A DNA stretch of 64,000 nucleotides from Siphonodentalium dalli (GCA_032622095.1 CP136063.1:279177426-279241425), one strand, 5' to 3'. Counted from the first letter of the stretch, positions 12,070 to 23,637 are shown. Numbers and translations are program-made. The notes: generated by a model not told the origin, from the sequence alone.

Positions 12070-13020
12070 GTGTACAGAGGCGGACTGGCCGATCAGGAGA
12101 CCGGGAAAATTCTGATTCCACGTGATTTTCTATCAAGCGAGAATCCAAGGGTTTTTTTTTACGGTTTGGGGGGGGTATATGTGGTTGGGCCGCCCAACCA
12201 CCACTTGGGCCGCAAATGAAACCGACGTGGGCCGCCACATGTGTTGTTTAACCAGCCGTGTATCCAATAAGATGGTACTCTTCTCACATAAATTCATGAG
12301 GGCAGAGGCGGACTGCATGGCCGATCGGGAGACCGGGAAAATTCCGGACGTGGGCCGCCACATGTGTTGTTTAACCAGCCGAATTGGCTAATCGTAATTT
12401 TGACATTAAATGAACTTGTCTGCATCATATAACACCACGTAAACACCCCATTAATCTCGAGATTTTAACGGCAACTCCCAGCTGTAAATCCAAAAAAATT
12501 CTTACGCACCCCTCCCCCAATTGAAATTTACAAGAAAATAGGAACGCTTCAGTTGATGCCAGTCTAGTTTATCGGATTCGAGATTTTCTTGTATAGTTTT
12601 CAAAATGTTCTCACCCCGGGCCGAACAACCATGAACAGCCTGGTGTGTCCTGGTCTCTTGTCCGTAGCCGTGTGCATTTGTCTGGAGTTAGACCGCTAGA
12701 TGTTAGATTTTATGCAATTTTTCAGGTAAAAATATCTGAATGGTCTCATACCGGGAATATATAGAACCATGGTATATGAATATATATGATATTAGACCAG
12801 AGGTGCAAATGGAATTAATTATGCAAAAACATGTATTTGGTCTGCATCTGATTCAAGGGGGGGGGGGGGGTGCAAATGGAATTATGCAAAAATATGTATT
12901 TGGTCTGATTCTGATTCAAGGGGGGAGGGTGCAGTTGGAATTTTCCAAGGTGGACCAAACAGATGGGCCGGTATTATATTAATTTCCCGGGCCGGTTTCT
13001 TGGCCCAGTCCGCCTCTGCC
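12070..13020 (-). repeat. Right arm of the large inverted repeat
   Basis: CAGAGGCGGACTGGCCGATC ... TTGGCCCAGTCCGCCTCTGC is the reverse complement of the left arm. Each block again ends in AGAGGCGGACTG, so this short word marks sub-element borders at about 12,077, 12,305 and 13,016. Confidence 0.85.
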
Positions 13021-13342
13021 GGTGTAACACGTCACCCCCCTCCTGTCTGGATATCTTCCTCCATGGGGGAGTGTATTTGCGAATGTCCTCAGATATCTCA
13101 CTCGCACACCCTGGGCATTTTCCCCCATGTATGACTAAAAGAAAATTCACTCATTTAATATCGTTTGACCCTGAAATGGCCAGAAAGAAATGTTTTATGA
13201 GATTTAAGTTTGTTTTTTTATTTTTTATTTTTGTTTGTTCAAGTAACATATATCAAATGAGTGAAATTTTAATTTAGTCATTCATGGGGGGTGGTATCCA
13301 GAGTGGGGGATATATCCAGGGGGGAGATATCTGTTACACCGG
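13019..13342. mobile_element. Short element with CCGGTGTAACA terminal inverted repeats
   Basis: The left end CCGGTGTAACACGTCACCCC and the right end GGGGAGATATCTGTTACACC-GG are inverted. TGTCTGGATAT and ATATCCAG also pair inside. Confidence 0.55.
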
Positions 13343-13344
13343 TA

Positions 13345-14470
13345 TATGATGCCGGTACATGTATTTGTAGCTGTTTCTGACCATCATGCAGCATTTGAAT
13401 GGATATAATTTACTGTTATAACTCGGCCCCCGGGTGATCAATTTGGATGATGTATCTTAATAATATGTATATGATCAGTCATTCCTCTTTTCTGATGTCA
13501 TTACAAGCATTAAAATCTGTTTTTTTCAGACAGGAGGAGCTGCTTGACTGGATTGAGACATCAAAATTTCATTCAAGGCCTGATATGATTATCTGATAAC
13601 CAATCATAGAATCATGTTTCCTGTCAGAGTGCTTCTTGCAGACACTGCATGGTGACCCTTAATACCAATATTATTAATTCTGTCCAAGACTGGATGAGGA
13701 AGGATTTCAAATGTTATTCGGTGTACATGTACTGGATACATGTACTGTAGATGTTATCGGTATTCGTTCATGCATGACAATGATGATGACATGTGTGTTG
13801 TTGCTGTGTGATAGTGAGTCCTGAGTCTCCTGGCTATACACATGTACCATATGTATACCTACGGTCGGTATGCACTGAATCCAGTACCATGCTTACCTGG
13901 TAACTAGTGCACACTGCAGCGAAGGGGAGGCTTTAATTTATAACCAAATGACGATCAATGTGTTCATCAAAGGCCATAATGACACATATGTATGCATTCC
14001 TTCCTTGATGGAGACCGATCAGTGACCTCTACATTTTATCAGACTTATGTGGTGAAAATCTTGGCAAGTGAAGTTAGTGAATTCAATTCTACAACAGACG
14101 TGTACTTGTATGCTTCATCGAGTCTCAGAAAATGTGCACTATGGCATCCAGCGTATGCATAATATTTTTTATATTTCATACTACATTGACCAGAATTTGG
14201 AGGTGTACCAGTTTCAAATCTCCACACAAAGCACAACAGTACCCATGGAACAGTCTCAAGCCTTGTTTCTGAGCTTATCTGAAGGATATGAACTTTTAAG
14301 TGACATATTATTGCAGTATGTCAATATAATCAGATTCATGTACACATACAGGCCTTAAAATCCATAACAGAATCAAAATATTCTAATGTTCCTTTATCTT
14401 TGTCAACCTGCTGTATCACCAAGTAATCTGTACAATGAGCTTAAAGTGGCTTATACATGTACCATACATG
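13345..14470. other. No supported feature
   Basis: An acceptor-like T tract plus CAG at about 13,530 precedes only a 23-codon frame. No donor-bounded coding segment was found. Confidence 0.4.
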
Positions 14471-14479
14471 CACATTTAA

Positions 14480-14665
14480 AGATAGATAATCCGAGTTCAC
14501 GCTCCTCAATTACTATTTCTTTGGCTTCGGGACAAAATATAAATTTTTGAAATCTGTTATTTTTCACCGCCTTGAATATTTCCCGGCCTAGCAAATATTC
14601 AACGAGCCGACTGAGTCGACTGACCTAATCTTGATACCAAGTTGCGATGAACAAAATGTTGATAT
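14480..14665 (+). repeat. Interspersed repeat R14, copy 1
   Basis: TTTCTTTGGCTTCGGGA, TTTTTCACCGCC and GAATATTTCCCGGCC occur here. In reverse orientation these features recur at 19,960-20,250 and 32,755-33,085. Confidence 0.55.
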
Positions 14666-15045
14666 ATAACATGTTTTGGAAAATGTTACACTAGAGTTGA
14701 CAGTACTTAGTTAGCATTATGTTTTGGTATTTAATCGATTAAGAAATGTTGTTCTTGGAATCTGATGGTATGGAGACCATCAATTCAGATTGTTTACCTT
14801 TAATTGTCCATGCTGACTTTAAAGCATAACATATGTTATCTTTATTTTTTGTATCCCTTTATAAAATGGGGTGATAAATTTATATTATACTCACATCTGG
14901 TCTTTCGATATTCTGTGAGTTAATTAATTTATATGAAAGAATGTCATTGCATGCTAGCAATTCTGATAAACATCACTGTTACAGTGACATTACCATCCAA
15001 TGTTGAATAAGTCCAATAAGATGCCAAAGTTTAATAAAAACTTAA

Positions 15046-15299
15046 CCCTTCCATGACTGGAGATTCCTGAAATGTTGCTAAAACCCTGCGCCAATGCATT
15101 CTCTTATATTTGCGAGTCTCCAAAATGGAGCCTCACATATATAAGAGAATACATGGCCTAACAATATTTACCTTGACCTTGTAATCCAGTGCATTCTCTT
15201 ATACATATGAGGCTTCCTATGTGAGACTTGCATATATACAAGAATTCACTGGTACATGATCTTTAATGCTGTACCAGCGCAGCTCCCATCATGAAAGGG
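15046..15299. mobile_element. TTAA-flanked MITE, CCCTTNCATGA ends
   Basis: TTAA at 15,042-15,045 and 15,300-15,303 bounds CCCTTCCATGACTGG ... CCCATCATGAAAGGG. The interior has two imperfect core palindromes (TGCATTCTCTTATAT / ATATAAGAGAAT). It is inserted within a copy of repeat F. TTAA target sites are typical of the piggyBac superfamily. Confidence 0.75.
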
Positions 15300-16179
15300 T
15301 TAAACATTGCATGGCCAAAGCATTGAAAAATATTCTGAAAATAATATTTTAATAGACTAAAATATGTTTAACCTTCTACGCGATTACTAGTAGCAATGTT
15401 TGTTGACAAATCACTGTAACAGTTTTGTTTACATAGCAATGGTTCCAACAGGAGAAATTTCGTTATTGGAAAACTTTCAATAATTAATATAGGAATCAGG
15501 AATTCATGTTTTTCTGAGTGGTGATGTTTTTACGAACTGTTGTATGTTATATGTTTGGCATATTTACTCACTATGAGTGCCTTGGGTCCCTTTAAAATGA
15601 TTTGAAACACTCAATGAAATATCTGCACACCAGTAGATTATTTTGTAGGGATTTTAGTGTGATGAGAGTCAGAATCATGATTCTTCGTTTGAGTCTGGTA
15701 AAAAGCAGCTGATTTGATGTAGAAATGCTATAGTTGATTCTTGCAAAATTTTAAGGCCTGTATACATTCGCTTTTATCCATCAAAGGTGCTCCAGACACT
15801 TCATACTGCTATAATCATAGTATGTACATGTACCTTGTTTTACAAACTTTTATGTTATTTTGCATGACCGCACTTCAAAGAACTCTAAAGCCGCTCATGC
15901 ACTTGATGCATCAATTTAAAATTCTGCAACTTAATGCATCAATTTAGAATTCTGCACTTTTATCCGCATTTTTATCACAAAAAGTCTGGAAATACTAGTG
16001 AGTACTAGTGCTATACTATTAAACATGTAGACTATATACTGTGAAAAGACTTGATAAAGTCTTAATAAATTTAACAGTTGTTTCCAGTAGAAGATAGAGA
16101 AAAGCTCTTTAAGTTCCATATTTGCAGTGTTTTACACTGCGCATTAAGAGCATCTCCTTTTATTCTCAGCAGAATATAT

Positions 16180-16263
16180 GCAAACAACATGGTATAAATT
16201 ATAATGAAAATGAATTTATGACTCCAGCCAATAATTCATTATCATTATAAATACCATGTTTGC
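16180..16263. repeat. 84-bp hairpin
   Basis: GCAAACAACATGGTATAAAT pairs with ATTATAAATACCATGTTTGC around a short loop. It borders a sequence (16,265-16,385) related to 62,200-62,325 (CAAATTCATTCATTTGTT.CATAT, TCTGTTGAGT). Confidence 0.7.
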
Positions 16264-17129
16264 ATTGTTCATAGAGCACACAGGTGTTGCACTTATCCAT
16301 GGGCAAAATTCATTCATTTGTTGCATATATTCTGTTGAGTATACAAGGAGATGGTCTCATAAATGGCCGGATTTAGTGTACCCTTTAATGCTTGTAATAC
16401 ATGCATGTACTAGTACCTGTTTTGACCAAGTTTTCCCTGTCCACAACTTGTGGTATCGGTTGGGTTGATGCTGTTTTGGACCGAGTCCCACCCCGATACT
16501 CTTCTATAATGGACTTTACGCCCAGAATTGTGGGTTGAAGTTATCTTGATTGTAGCACTACCAGTATTTCGTCAGATTAGGTCAAAGTGACGCTTTTTTA
16601 TAAGAACATAGAGGGCAGCCTTTCCCAAGTGTGATGATTTCAAACCTGCATATACTTAAAGTAATTGACCATCTCTAACGTGGTGTTACCCAGGTAATGC
16701 TGTGGTATTACACTGCAGTAATTTCCAACACCATGGTAAGGTTGTCACTTGAACACAAAACAGCACCACGATGGATGCGGTATGCAATTAAAATGCAGTG
16801 ATTCTCCTTATATCTTTGGAACTTAAAGGAATGGATGGCCTTCGTTATAGGTTATAATTTATAAATAACATTTACAAAAAGTTTCCCAAGAATATACTAA
16901 TAGTATAGGATAATGTTCATATGAATGCGTTATTATCCACAAAACACACTTTGTGTGAGTCAATCGTTTGTTTATATACAGCAGTAAATAGTGAGCGATA
17001 AGCAAAACACTCAACACCGTTGCGATTGTTTAATTGAGCGATTCATGGTGACCCATTCAACACTACAAAATCTTGAGAGGTTATAGAAGAGTAGCCGGAC
17101 AGGACTCGATCCAAAACAGTTTCAACTGC

Positions 17130-17340
17130 AGTAATGCTCTAAGTAATCAACTCCTTAACCACAGCAGAATTATGGGTAACTTTTCAGGATTTAGTCGGAA
17201 ATATGGCTTGTTGCCATTCATCGGAAAGCTCTCAGAGAGCTTTCCGATGAATGGCAACAAGCCATATATCCGACTAAATCCTGAAAAGTTACCCATAATT
17301 CTACTGTGTTTAAGGAGTCGATTATACTCGGGGCATTACT
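17130..17340. mobile_element. ~210-bp near-perfect palindrome
   Basis: The centre is at 17,234 (CTCTCAGAGAG). The arms read ACCCATAATT...GGAAAGCT outward with very few mismatches until about 100 bp from the centre, then decay. The 109-codon frame across it is a by-product of the palindrome. Confidence 0.85.
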
Positions 17341-18000
17341 GTATTCGATATCTCAAGCTGTTGCATACCGAAAAGACAACAGTAAACCTGCAATCTGCAT
17401 GATTCATGAAACAGCTATTGAAACCATGCTGTATATACTCAGAATTACACAATTTTGTTTATGGGTTTGTTGATATGACACGAGTGCTAGCGCACAATGA
17501 CGGAATGAACAGCACACCCTAGAGTTCTATCTTTCCTCAATGGCACAAGTGCCGTATCAACAAATCCATTAATACAAGTGTCTTTCTGTGTTTATTACAC
17601 ATCACCCGTCCTAGAATATGTGCATTTAAAAATACAGGGTTACGATGTTTATTAAGGCACATACAGTGCTTGTTTTGTCATGTGTGATGATTTGTTTTCC
17701 TATCGTTTGAACTGGATACTCAAATAACAGAAATTGTTATATATTTTTTTTTCAACCGACAGATTTGAGGTAACTCTTTCTATAAATATATTGAAAATCA
17801 TGTGTCGGGATGTAATTATTAGCAATCAATATATTTTTTGTTGCGTATATAGGTTTATACAATTTTAAGAGGCAGAACAAGATACAGGTACTTTGTATAG
17901 TTTCATTTCGCGAATGTACACAGTATCTTGTTTGGCCACTTGCAATTTTAGAAACCCATAACTGTAACGAGAAATTGTTGATTGTATATTTAAAGTTTAA

Positions 18001-18492
18001 AGGTACGGGAGGCCTTGGCGGTGGGTATGCTGTGAAAATATTTCCACCGGTCAAAAACCGCCACAAACAGAAAGAATATTAAAATGCAGACAGACTTTGT
18101 CCGTATACAAATAAGAAATATCGCATAAACAGTATGTTATTGTCATATGTTTGACCATTCTTATGTAAACAAAAGCATAAAAAGGTACTTTCCTGGTGTT
18201 TGTTTATATTATGATGGTAAACATAAAGAGCGTTCATTGTTGCTGAATTTTGATATGGAACGAATAAAGAGCATTTATATCATTTGTGTGTGATTAGCCA
18301 GTAACACTGTGCTGCCTTCTGTAACACAATCAGGCTCCTGCTTAGGTAAAATATAGTAGGTCTTTATGATAGCATGCTGTTTACGCGATGGTCATGGTAT
18401 ATATGAACAAAACTGTATGCGTTTTAATGTTTTCTGTTTACGGTGATTGAAACAAATATGAATATTTTGGACAACTAAGGCCTCCCGTGCCT
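18001..18492 (-). mobile_element. 492-bp TTAA MITE, AGGYACG family, copy 1
   Basis: Bounded by TTAA at 17,997-18,000 and 18,493-18,496. Ends AGGTACGGGAGGCCTTGGCG / CTAAGGCCTCCCGTGCCT are inverted. The interior has TTTGTCCGTATACAAATAAG and TTATGTAAACAAAAGC. Other copies are at 47,277-47,770, 53,963-54,455 and 63,538 onward. Confidence 0.9.
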
Positions 18493-18539
18493 TTAAGCCC
18501 CCTTATTGTCTCTATTATAGAAGTTTTTATATTCAGAAT

Positions 18540-19132
18540 AAATGTCAATTGTATATTTTAAAACACAATTGAAATTATATATTAATTTAAAATTAAATGT
18601 TTTTCTTAATTAAGAATTGTTTTCTAATATATCTTTCCTAATTGGGAAAAATATTCCTAGTTAAGAAAACTTGTTTTCCTTACTTAGATTTATTTTCCTG
18701 CTTGAGAAAATCTCATTCTAGAAAAAATTGGCTCACTTAAGAAAAAATATCTTGACGATATTTCTAACTATAGAAAATATAATTTCTTGTTCTAGATTAA
18801 TTGTATAGCTTTCTTAAATTTCTAGCTATTCTCCCAAGATAATCGCAGTATCTTAAACTTATCTTATTTCAAGAAAAATAAACTTATGTGAGAAAAACAA
18901 TCTTTCCTACATTAAGAAAAAAAAATCTATACTAAGATTTGTTTACTAGGATTTTCTTACTAAGATTACTGTGTTTTCTTAAAGAAATTTTCTCAGACAA
19001 GAAATTTTCCCACCCTTTCATTTCTTGACCTAGAAAATATGTTTTTTCTTATTTTTCTAGCTATTCTTCCAAGATAATATCTCATTTCAAGATTTTTTTT
19101 TTCCTGAATTGAGAAAATATTTTTGGCAGTGT
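18540..19132. repeat. AAGAAA/TTTCTT word-cluster element, large copy
   Basis: Nearly 600 bp of words such as TTCTTAATTAAGAA, CTAGAAAAT and TTTTCTTACTAAGA in both orientations. It ends in ATATTTTTGGCAGTGT, the inverted form of the start of the 2,246 element. The left end is unclear. Confidence 0.7.
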
Positions 19133-19271
19133 ATAGACGCTGGCACTTTAAAGTTTATATATATCGTTAAGCATGCAAGTGTGTATGCAGTTGCGTTTGA
19201 TATGTATACAAATTTATCAATTGCATTATAAATAAGACACGAATTTTGTCATGAGTCAATATCAGAACACA

Positions 19272-19414
19272 TAAACCCTAACCCAGAACACCAGTGTTCT
19301 CTTAGCAGAACACCGATGTTCTAAAATGGAACACAAAAATTGACAGAAGAACACATAGAGGTCCCACATGGAACGCATGAGAACGCGTCATGCGTTCCGC
19401 ACTTTTTATAGTGT
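19272..19414. repeat. AGAACACC/GGTGTTCT word-cluster element
   Basis: CAGAACACCAGTGTTCT, CAGAACACCGATGTTCT, GGAACGCATGAGAACG and CGTCATGCGTTCC lie in 140 bp. The right end is CGCACTTTTTATAGTGT (reverse ACACTATAAAAAGTGCG). Confidence 0.65.
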
Positions 19415-19959
19415 AGCTATAGCTATAATATGAATGGTACGTGACACGTAATGGAGCAACCACACAGGCTGTGCCTCGAATTTGATTTTTATCGGCAACA
19501 TAACGCTAAGAGTAATAATGTAACAGCATGCACAATGGCCCCGCGGTTGAGACGACATGACAATATTTTCATGGATTGTGCAATCCTGTCTCGATTCTGG
19601 CGCGCAAACTAACATGACGTAAATGACGTCGTGAACCGTGCCAAGACGTCTTCTCTGGTTTTCATTGAGCTAACTAACGAAATTGGTCTGAATGAAACTA
19701 ATATGCCTAAATTGCATGTAAATTCTTCGGAAATTGTAAAGTTGACAATTTTATTTTCGTCTCGTTGGTCCTCTGCCGATTCCACAATTTAAACAATCTC
19801 CAGACAGCTACCAACCGGAAGTCACGTGTCAATTTCACCAAAAAAACGTACACACCACCCGAAATTGGCTCATCACTATATATATATAGAAAATATAGAA
19901 AAATTTATATAACGTCATCATTCACCTGCGCCTAAGGTATAAGCACCAACGCGCGCTTC

Positions 19960-20250
19960 GCGCTCTTGTGGTTGATAATACCAACTATAGTAGAAAATTG
20001 CTCCAAAAGTTTGATATATCAACATTTTGTTAAACGCAATTTGGTATCGAGAGTATGTCGGTCGGCATTCATCGAATATTTGCCAGGCCGCCAAATATTC
20101 CAGGTGGTGAAAAATACAGATTTCAAAAATCGATATCTGCATGATATCTCTGAGCTTTGATGGGTGGGCTCCTCGACTCGAATCAAATATTTTTTTATAT
20201 CCGAAGCCTAAGAAATAGTAATTTAGGAGCGTTAATTCGGATTATGCAAC
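19960..20250 (-). repeat. Interspersed repeat R14, copy 2
   Basis: CAACATTTTGTTAAACGCAA, GCCAGGCCGCCAAATATTCC, GGTGGTGAAAAATACAG and CTCGACTCGAATCAAATA match, inverted, the 14.5-kb copy. They match the 32.8-kb copy in the same orientation. Confidence 0.6.
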
Positions 20251-20559
20251 TTTAAACTATCGAACAATTTTAACTAATGGTCGGTCTGAAACAATCCAAC
20301 TGATGTTGATTCAGACGTAAACTGCATGTTATATCACTACTACTGGTCGCTGTGATCTACCAAATAGAAGATAGCTACCACAAGGCGGCGTTACCGTTCC
20401 CATAGGCAAATTCTACTTGGAAACACCCCAGCCTATACATATATAGTTCCAACAGTTTAGGACACAATTAGCAATGTCGCGACCGTATAGCAATGTGTGT
20501 TTTGTTTCCGATCGATTGACTGCAAGCTTTATTATATGCCAGATGGGGATCAATTGCCA

Positions 20560-20667
20560 AAAAGGTAGGTGCCAATTTTTGTTTCAAATCGGAATTTTTT
20601 GTTGCAGATTCATTTTTTTCATAACGATTTGCTAAATTGGCAATCGGTAGCGCGAACCCTGGATGTA
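20560..20667 (-). mobile_element. hAT-like terminus remnant
   Basis: Ends AATTGGCAATCGGTAGCGCG-AACCCTGG, the reverse complement of the start of the 58,612 element (CAGGGTTCGCGCTGCC). Confidence 0.45.
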
Positions 20668-21302
20668 TAACACGCACCCGTTAAACTCAAATAAGATTCC
20701 TCATAAGATAGAAATAAGATTCATCTCTATGGATTTGTGAAGGGGAAAACACGGTTGATGAACTATATGATATGTGATTAACCAGAAGGAGTATATACAC
20801 CTTAATTAGTCCCACAAGACGCGTGCTTTGTGCGTTCGTCTCTTGGGGAAGACCATGCCGGGTATAAGGCTGTCACATATACACAACGGCTTCATACAAT
20901 CAATACTATACGACATCCCCAGCGGATTAGTATATCGATAGCGGTAAACACATTAAAGATCATATTTCCATGGCATCTAACCAATATGTCCCTCCCAGTG
21001 ATCGCTTTGTTTGAATTCTCCACATGTTCCCATGTCATGGCGATTTATGGAGTCTAAACCAACAGCTGCAACAACAGGAATACCACACGTCAATATGACA
21101 GTATCGGAAAGACTGCAATGTCGACACATGCAACAATCGGCCTTATATATGGATCCGGAGTAATAATTTCATCCTCAGAAAAAAATATTGCATGAAAATG
21201 CGCCATCCTGTGCCGTCTGCATATACATGTACTAAAATCCATATAAAGAGAGAGAGAGGTATCCGGCCAGGTCTTTGTTATGTTCAACCTTGACCACCTT
21301 AA

Positions 21303-21405
21303 CCCTCCCATGACTGCATGGAGATTGCTGAAATTTTGCGAGAACCCTGTGCTAATGCAATCTCTTATATATGCGAGTTTCCCATATGGAGCCTCGCATA
21401 TATTT
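21303..21405. mobile_element. Half of a TTAA MITE (CCCTCCCATGACTG end)
   Basis: TTAA at 21,299-21,302 is followed by CCCTCCCATGACTG and one core palindrome. The right end is missing. Confidence 0.55.
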
Positions 21406-21459
21406 ATATACATTTATTTCCTCCTTGATATACAGCGAGCTTATATACATTTTGACAGA

Positions 21460-21720
21460 CAATAAACAAGAACTTAACACATATACAGACATGCAAACAC
21501 ATTTCACTCGAAGAAATGCAAACGTATATACATGTACACCCCACACAAATACACACAGACGCACACACACCACTGTCATCCTTTATAGTTATTCACATAT
21601 ATATACACACACCCTTGTACACACACCCTTACGCACATACACGCGTGTAACATACACACAGCCATACGAACATATATACATAGACCCAAATACACGCTCG
21701 CTCGTATTACTTACCTGCAT
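21460..21720. repeat. CA-rich low-complexity tract
   Basis: Imperfect CACA/TACA repeats give a spurious His/Thr-rich frame on the plus strand. Confidence 0.7.
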
Positions 21721-22287
21721 GCACTCAAACATACACGCATGTCCAAACGGAAAGCCATGGCGGACAATTGACATGAAAAAAGATGAGCATACATGTATAT
21801 GGTCAAATACAACCGTGATATCACATATTGACGGTTTATCTCTCGTTCAAAATTTGACTTTATAATCCGGTAAAATGCGAATTTGTTTGATTTCGATATT
21901 GTGATATTGTACAATGCATGCAGGGCCTGTAAATTGGCTTGTTTGGTTGGTGCTTTAATTGCACATAAGCCTACGTACTGCTTCAGCGAGATCTATGGTG
22001 CTTCGATATCCAAATCTGCAAAACTTACCTTAACGCTTTTCTATGATCCAGATTTGTCATGCAATTGATGATTGTGTGAGAAAAGTAAATGGACAAACCA
22101 TACTTGTTGTGGCTTAATAATAAATTATCTTTCATGCTGCTTCTTTTCCTGAATTCCCAGTGAAATACACGAACCCGTAATTTTACAAATGAGGGTAAAA
22201 TATAGGGAAAGGATGACAAATAAGGTTGTAAACAGGGTTTTATTCTAAATCGCGGTCATGTGACTTGTTGTCATGATTTGTCTCACA

Positions 22288-22367
22288 AGACAAACATGTG
22301 GCATCAGACACGAAGACGCCGAATCCAAGACAAACATGTGGCATCAGACACGAAGACGCCGAATCCA
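22288..22367. repeat. 40-bp unit, two perfect tandem copies
   Basis: AGACAAACATGTGGCATCAG ... CCGAATCCA occurs at 22,288 and 22,328. Confidence 0.95.
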
Positions 22368-22565
22368 ATAAAAGAGCACATATATTCCATTAATTGTAAC
22401 ATGGCTTCCCAGGTGCCGTGCTCACCGAGACATTGTAATGGATACCCTGTTGACAGAAGTGATATCTTATATCTGGTTGTCTTCCAAGAAGAGTACATAT
22501 TATTTATGTTTGCTGTATAAATTAGACTCATTACAGTCTCCAAGTGCAAACATGTTTATCAGAGA

Positions 22566-23110
22566 TGGGGTCGATTAGCCTCGATTTTCCATTACAATTG
22601 CGAGTGGCAATGACATCATTCTACCCAATCCGTTAGTGTCGTCCAATTCAATTTATTTAATTAATACCACAACTGTTGGAAACTTTGTTAACCTCCCTGG
22701 CGTCAAATCTCAGTGAATATATACATGTATAGGAGAGCAGCATTTTGAATTTTGTAAAATGGAAAATCTGCTATATATATCTTGCTGTCATCACCGAAGA
22801 TTGTGCGTTTATCGTGAAAAACTCAGTTTCCATGGTAACCATTCAATATCATTGAAATTCATGAAATATCCAATGGTTGAGTAAAATGAACCCGTTGCTT
22901 ATATTATCCTCACGTAGGATCGATTAATCTCGATTTTCCATAACCATTGCTATTGGCAAGGACATCGTTTTATCCTATCCGTAATTGTCGCCCTATATAT
23001 TCAATTTATTTAATAAATACAACAACTGTTGGAAACTTTGTTAACCTCCCTGGCGTCACGTCTCAGTGAATACATGTTTATGAGAGCAGCATTTTGAATC
23101 TTGTAAAATG
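22566..23110. repeat. ~190-bp direct duplication just upstream of the cyclase exons
   Basis: 22,566-22,760 and 22,917-23,110 share TCTCGATTTTCCAT or CCTCGATTTTCCAT, CAACTGTTGGAAACTTTGTT, AACCTCCCTGGCGTCA and GAGAGCAGCATTTTGAAT. The offset is about 351 bp. Confidence 0.85.
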
Positions 23111-23309
23111 AGGAATATATATATTATATGTTGTTATCTTAATTTGGTAGATTGTAGCTCATCTGACAGTAACTATCCTGATTCTTAGCACAGAACTGTC
23201 ACCCCGAAATGTCGGGGGTTGGTGCATTTTCAGCGCCATAAAATCAAGGTTTAACCCTGGTTTCAAATCGGAGACATGTTCAGCTTATTTTTTTTTTTTT
23301 GCATTTCAG

Positions 23310-23525
23310 AATTCTCTTTGCTGATATTGTTGGCTTCACAGCTCTGTCGTCTAAATGTTCAGCTTATTTTTTACATTTCAGCATTCTCTTTGCTGATATT
23401 GTTGGCTTCACAGCTCTGTCGTCTAAATGTTCAGCTTATTTTTTACATTTCAGCATTCTCTTTGCTGATATTGTTGGCTTCACAGCTCTGTCGTCTAAAT
23501 GTTCAGCTTATGTTTCACATTTCAG
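23310..23525 (+). repeat. Three extra tandem copies (72 bp each) of the exon-1 acceptor and 5' half
   Basis: Seen: exon-like starts at 23,310, 23,382 and 23,454 precede the 23,526 exon at an exact 72-bp spacing. Each has an acceptor (CATTTCAG) and codes for [16 protein letters not shown]. The last 27 bases of each unit are intron-like (TTCAGCTTATTTTTTACATTTCAG type), yet translate in frame as S-A-Y-F-L-H-F-S, so all four copies form one open frame. Copy 1 has a longer T tract and begins AATT instead of CATT (Arg or Ser at the junction codon, depending on the upstream exon). The copies are almost identical, so the amplification is recent or homogenised. The breakpoints fit recombination between intronic TGTTCAGCT and exonic TGTGCAGCT. 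Inference: splicing to acceptor 1, 2, 3 or 4 would give a protein with three, two, one or no extra 24-residue inserts, each with another metal-binding motif. Confidence 0.9.
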
Positions 23526-23637
23526 CATTCTCTTTGCTGATATTGTTGGCTTCACAGCTCTGTCGTCTAAATGTGCAGCTGCTGAGCTGGTTAAGACACT
23601 CAATGAATTGTTCGCCAGATTCGACATGCTTGCCAGC
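23526..23637 (+). CDS. ADCY3-like: Adenylate cyclase (ADCY3-type) exon 1 seen: start of C1a catalytic domain
   Basis: Seen: a 112-nt exon after a pyrimidine-rich tract ending TTTCAG, closed by the donor GTGAGT at 23,638. The first base completes a codon (Ser if the upstream exon ends in AG or TC), then 37 codons follow, including [16 protein letters not shown] and [17 protein letters not shown]. Family knowledge: class III membrane cyclases carry the first metal-binding Asp in FAD(I/V).GFT, and this motif opens the C1a domain; ATP is converted to cAMP at the C1-C2 interface on the cytosolic side of the membrane. The exon ends in phase 0 and joins the exon at 26,197 cleanly. Three further copies of its first 24 codons, each with its own acceptor, lie directly upstream (see the tandem feature). 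The preceding helical linker and the first membrane block were not found in the window. The alternative of a soluble or guanylate cyclase is unlikely given the downstream LGDCYYC and membrane-helix exons. Confidence 0.93.

Noticed and set aside
13531-13601. Exon-like QEELLDWIETSKF after a T-rich acceptor
   Set aside because: The frame stops after 23 codons with no donor inside; no family recognised.
17073-17402. 109-codon frame
   Set aside because: It runs through a near-perfect palindrome and is mirrored in sequence; no family match.
21371-21865. 164-codon Thr/His-rich frame
   Set aside because: Produced by CA-rich low-complexity sequence.
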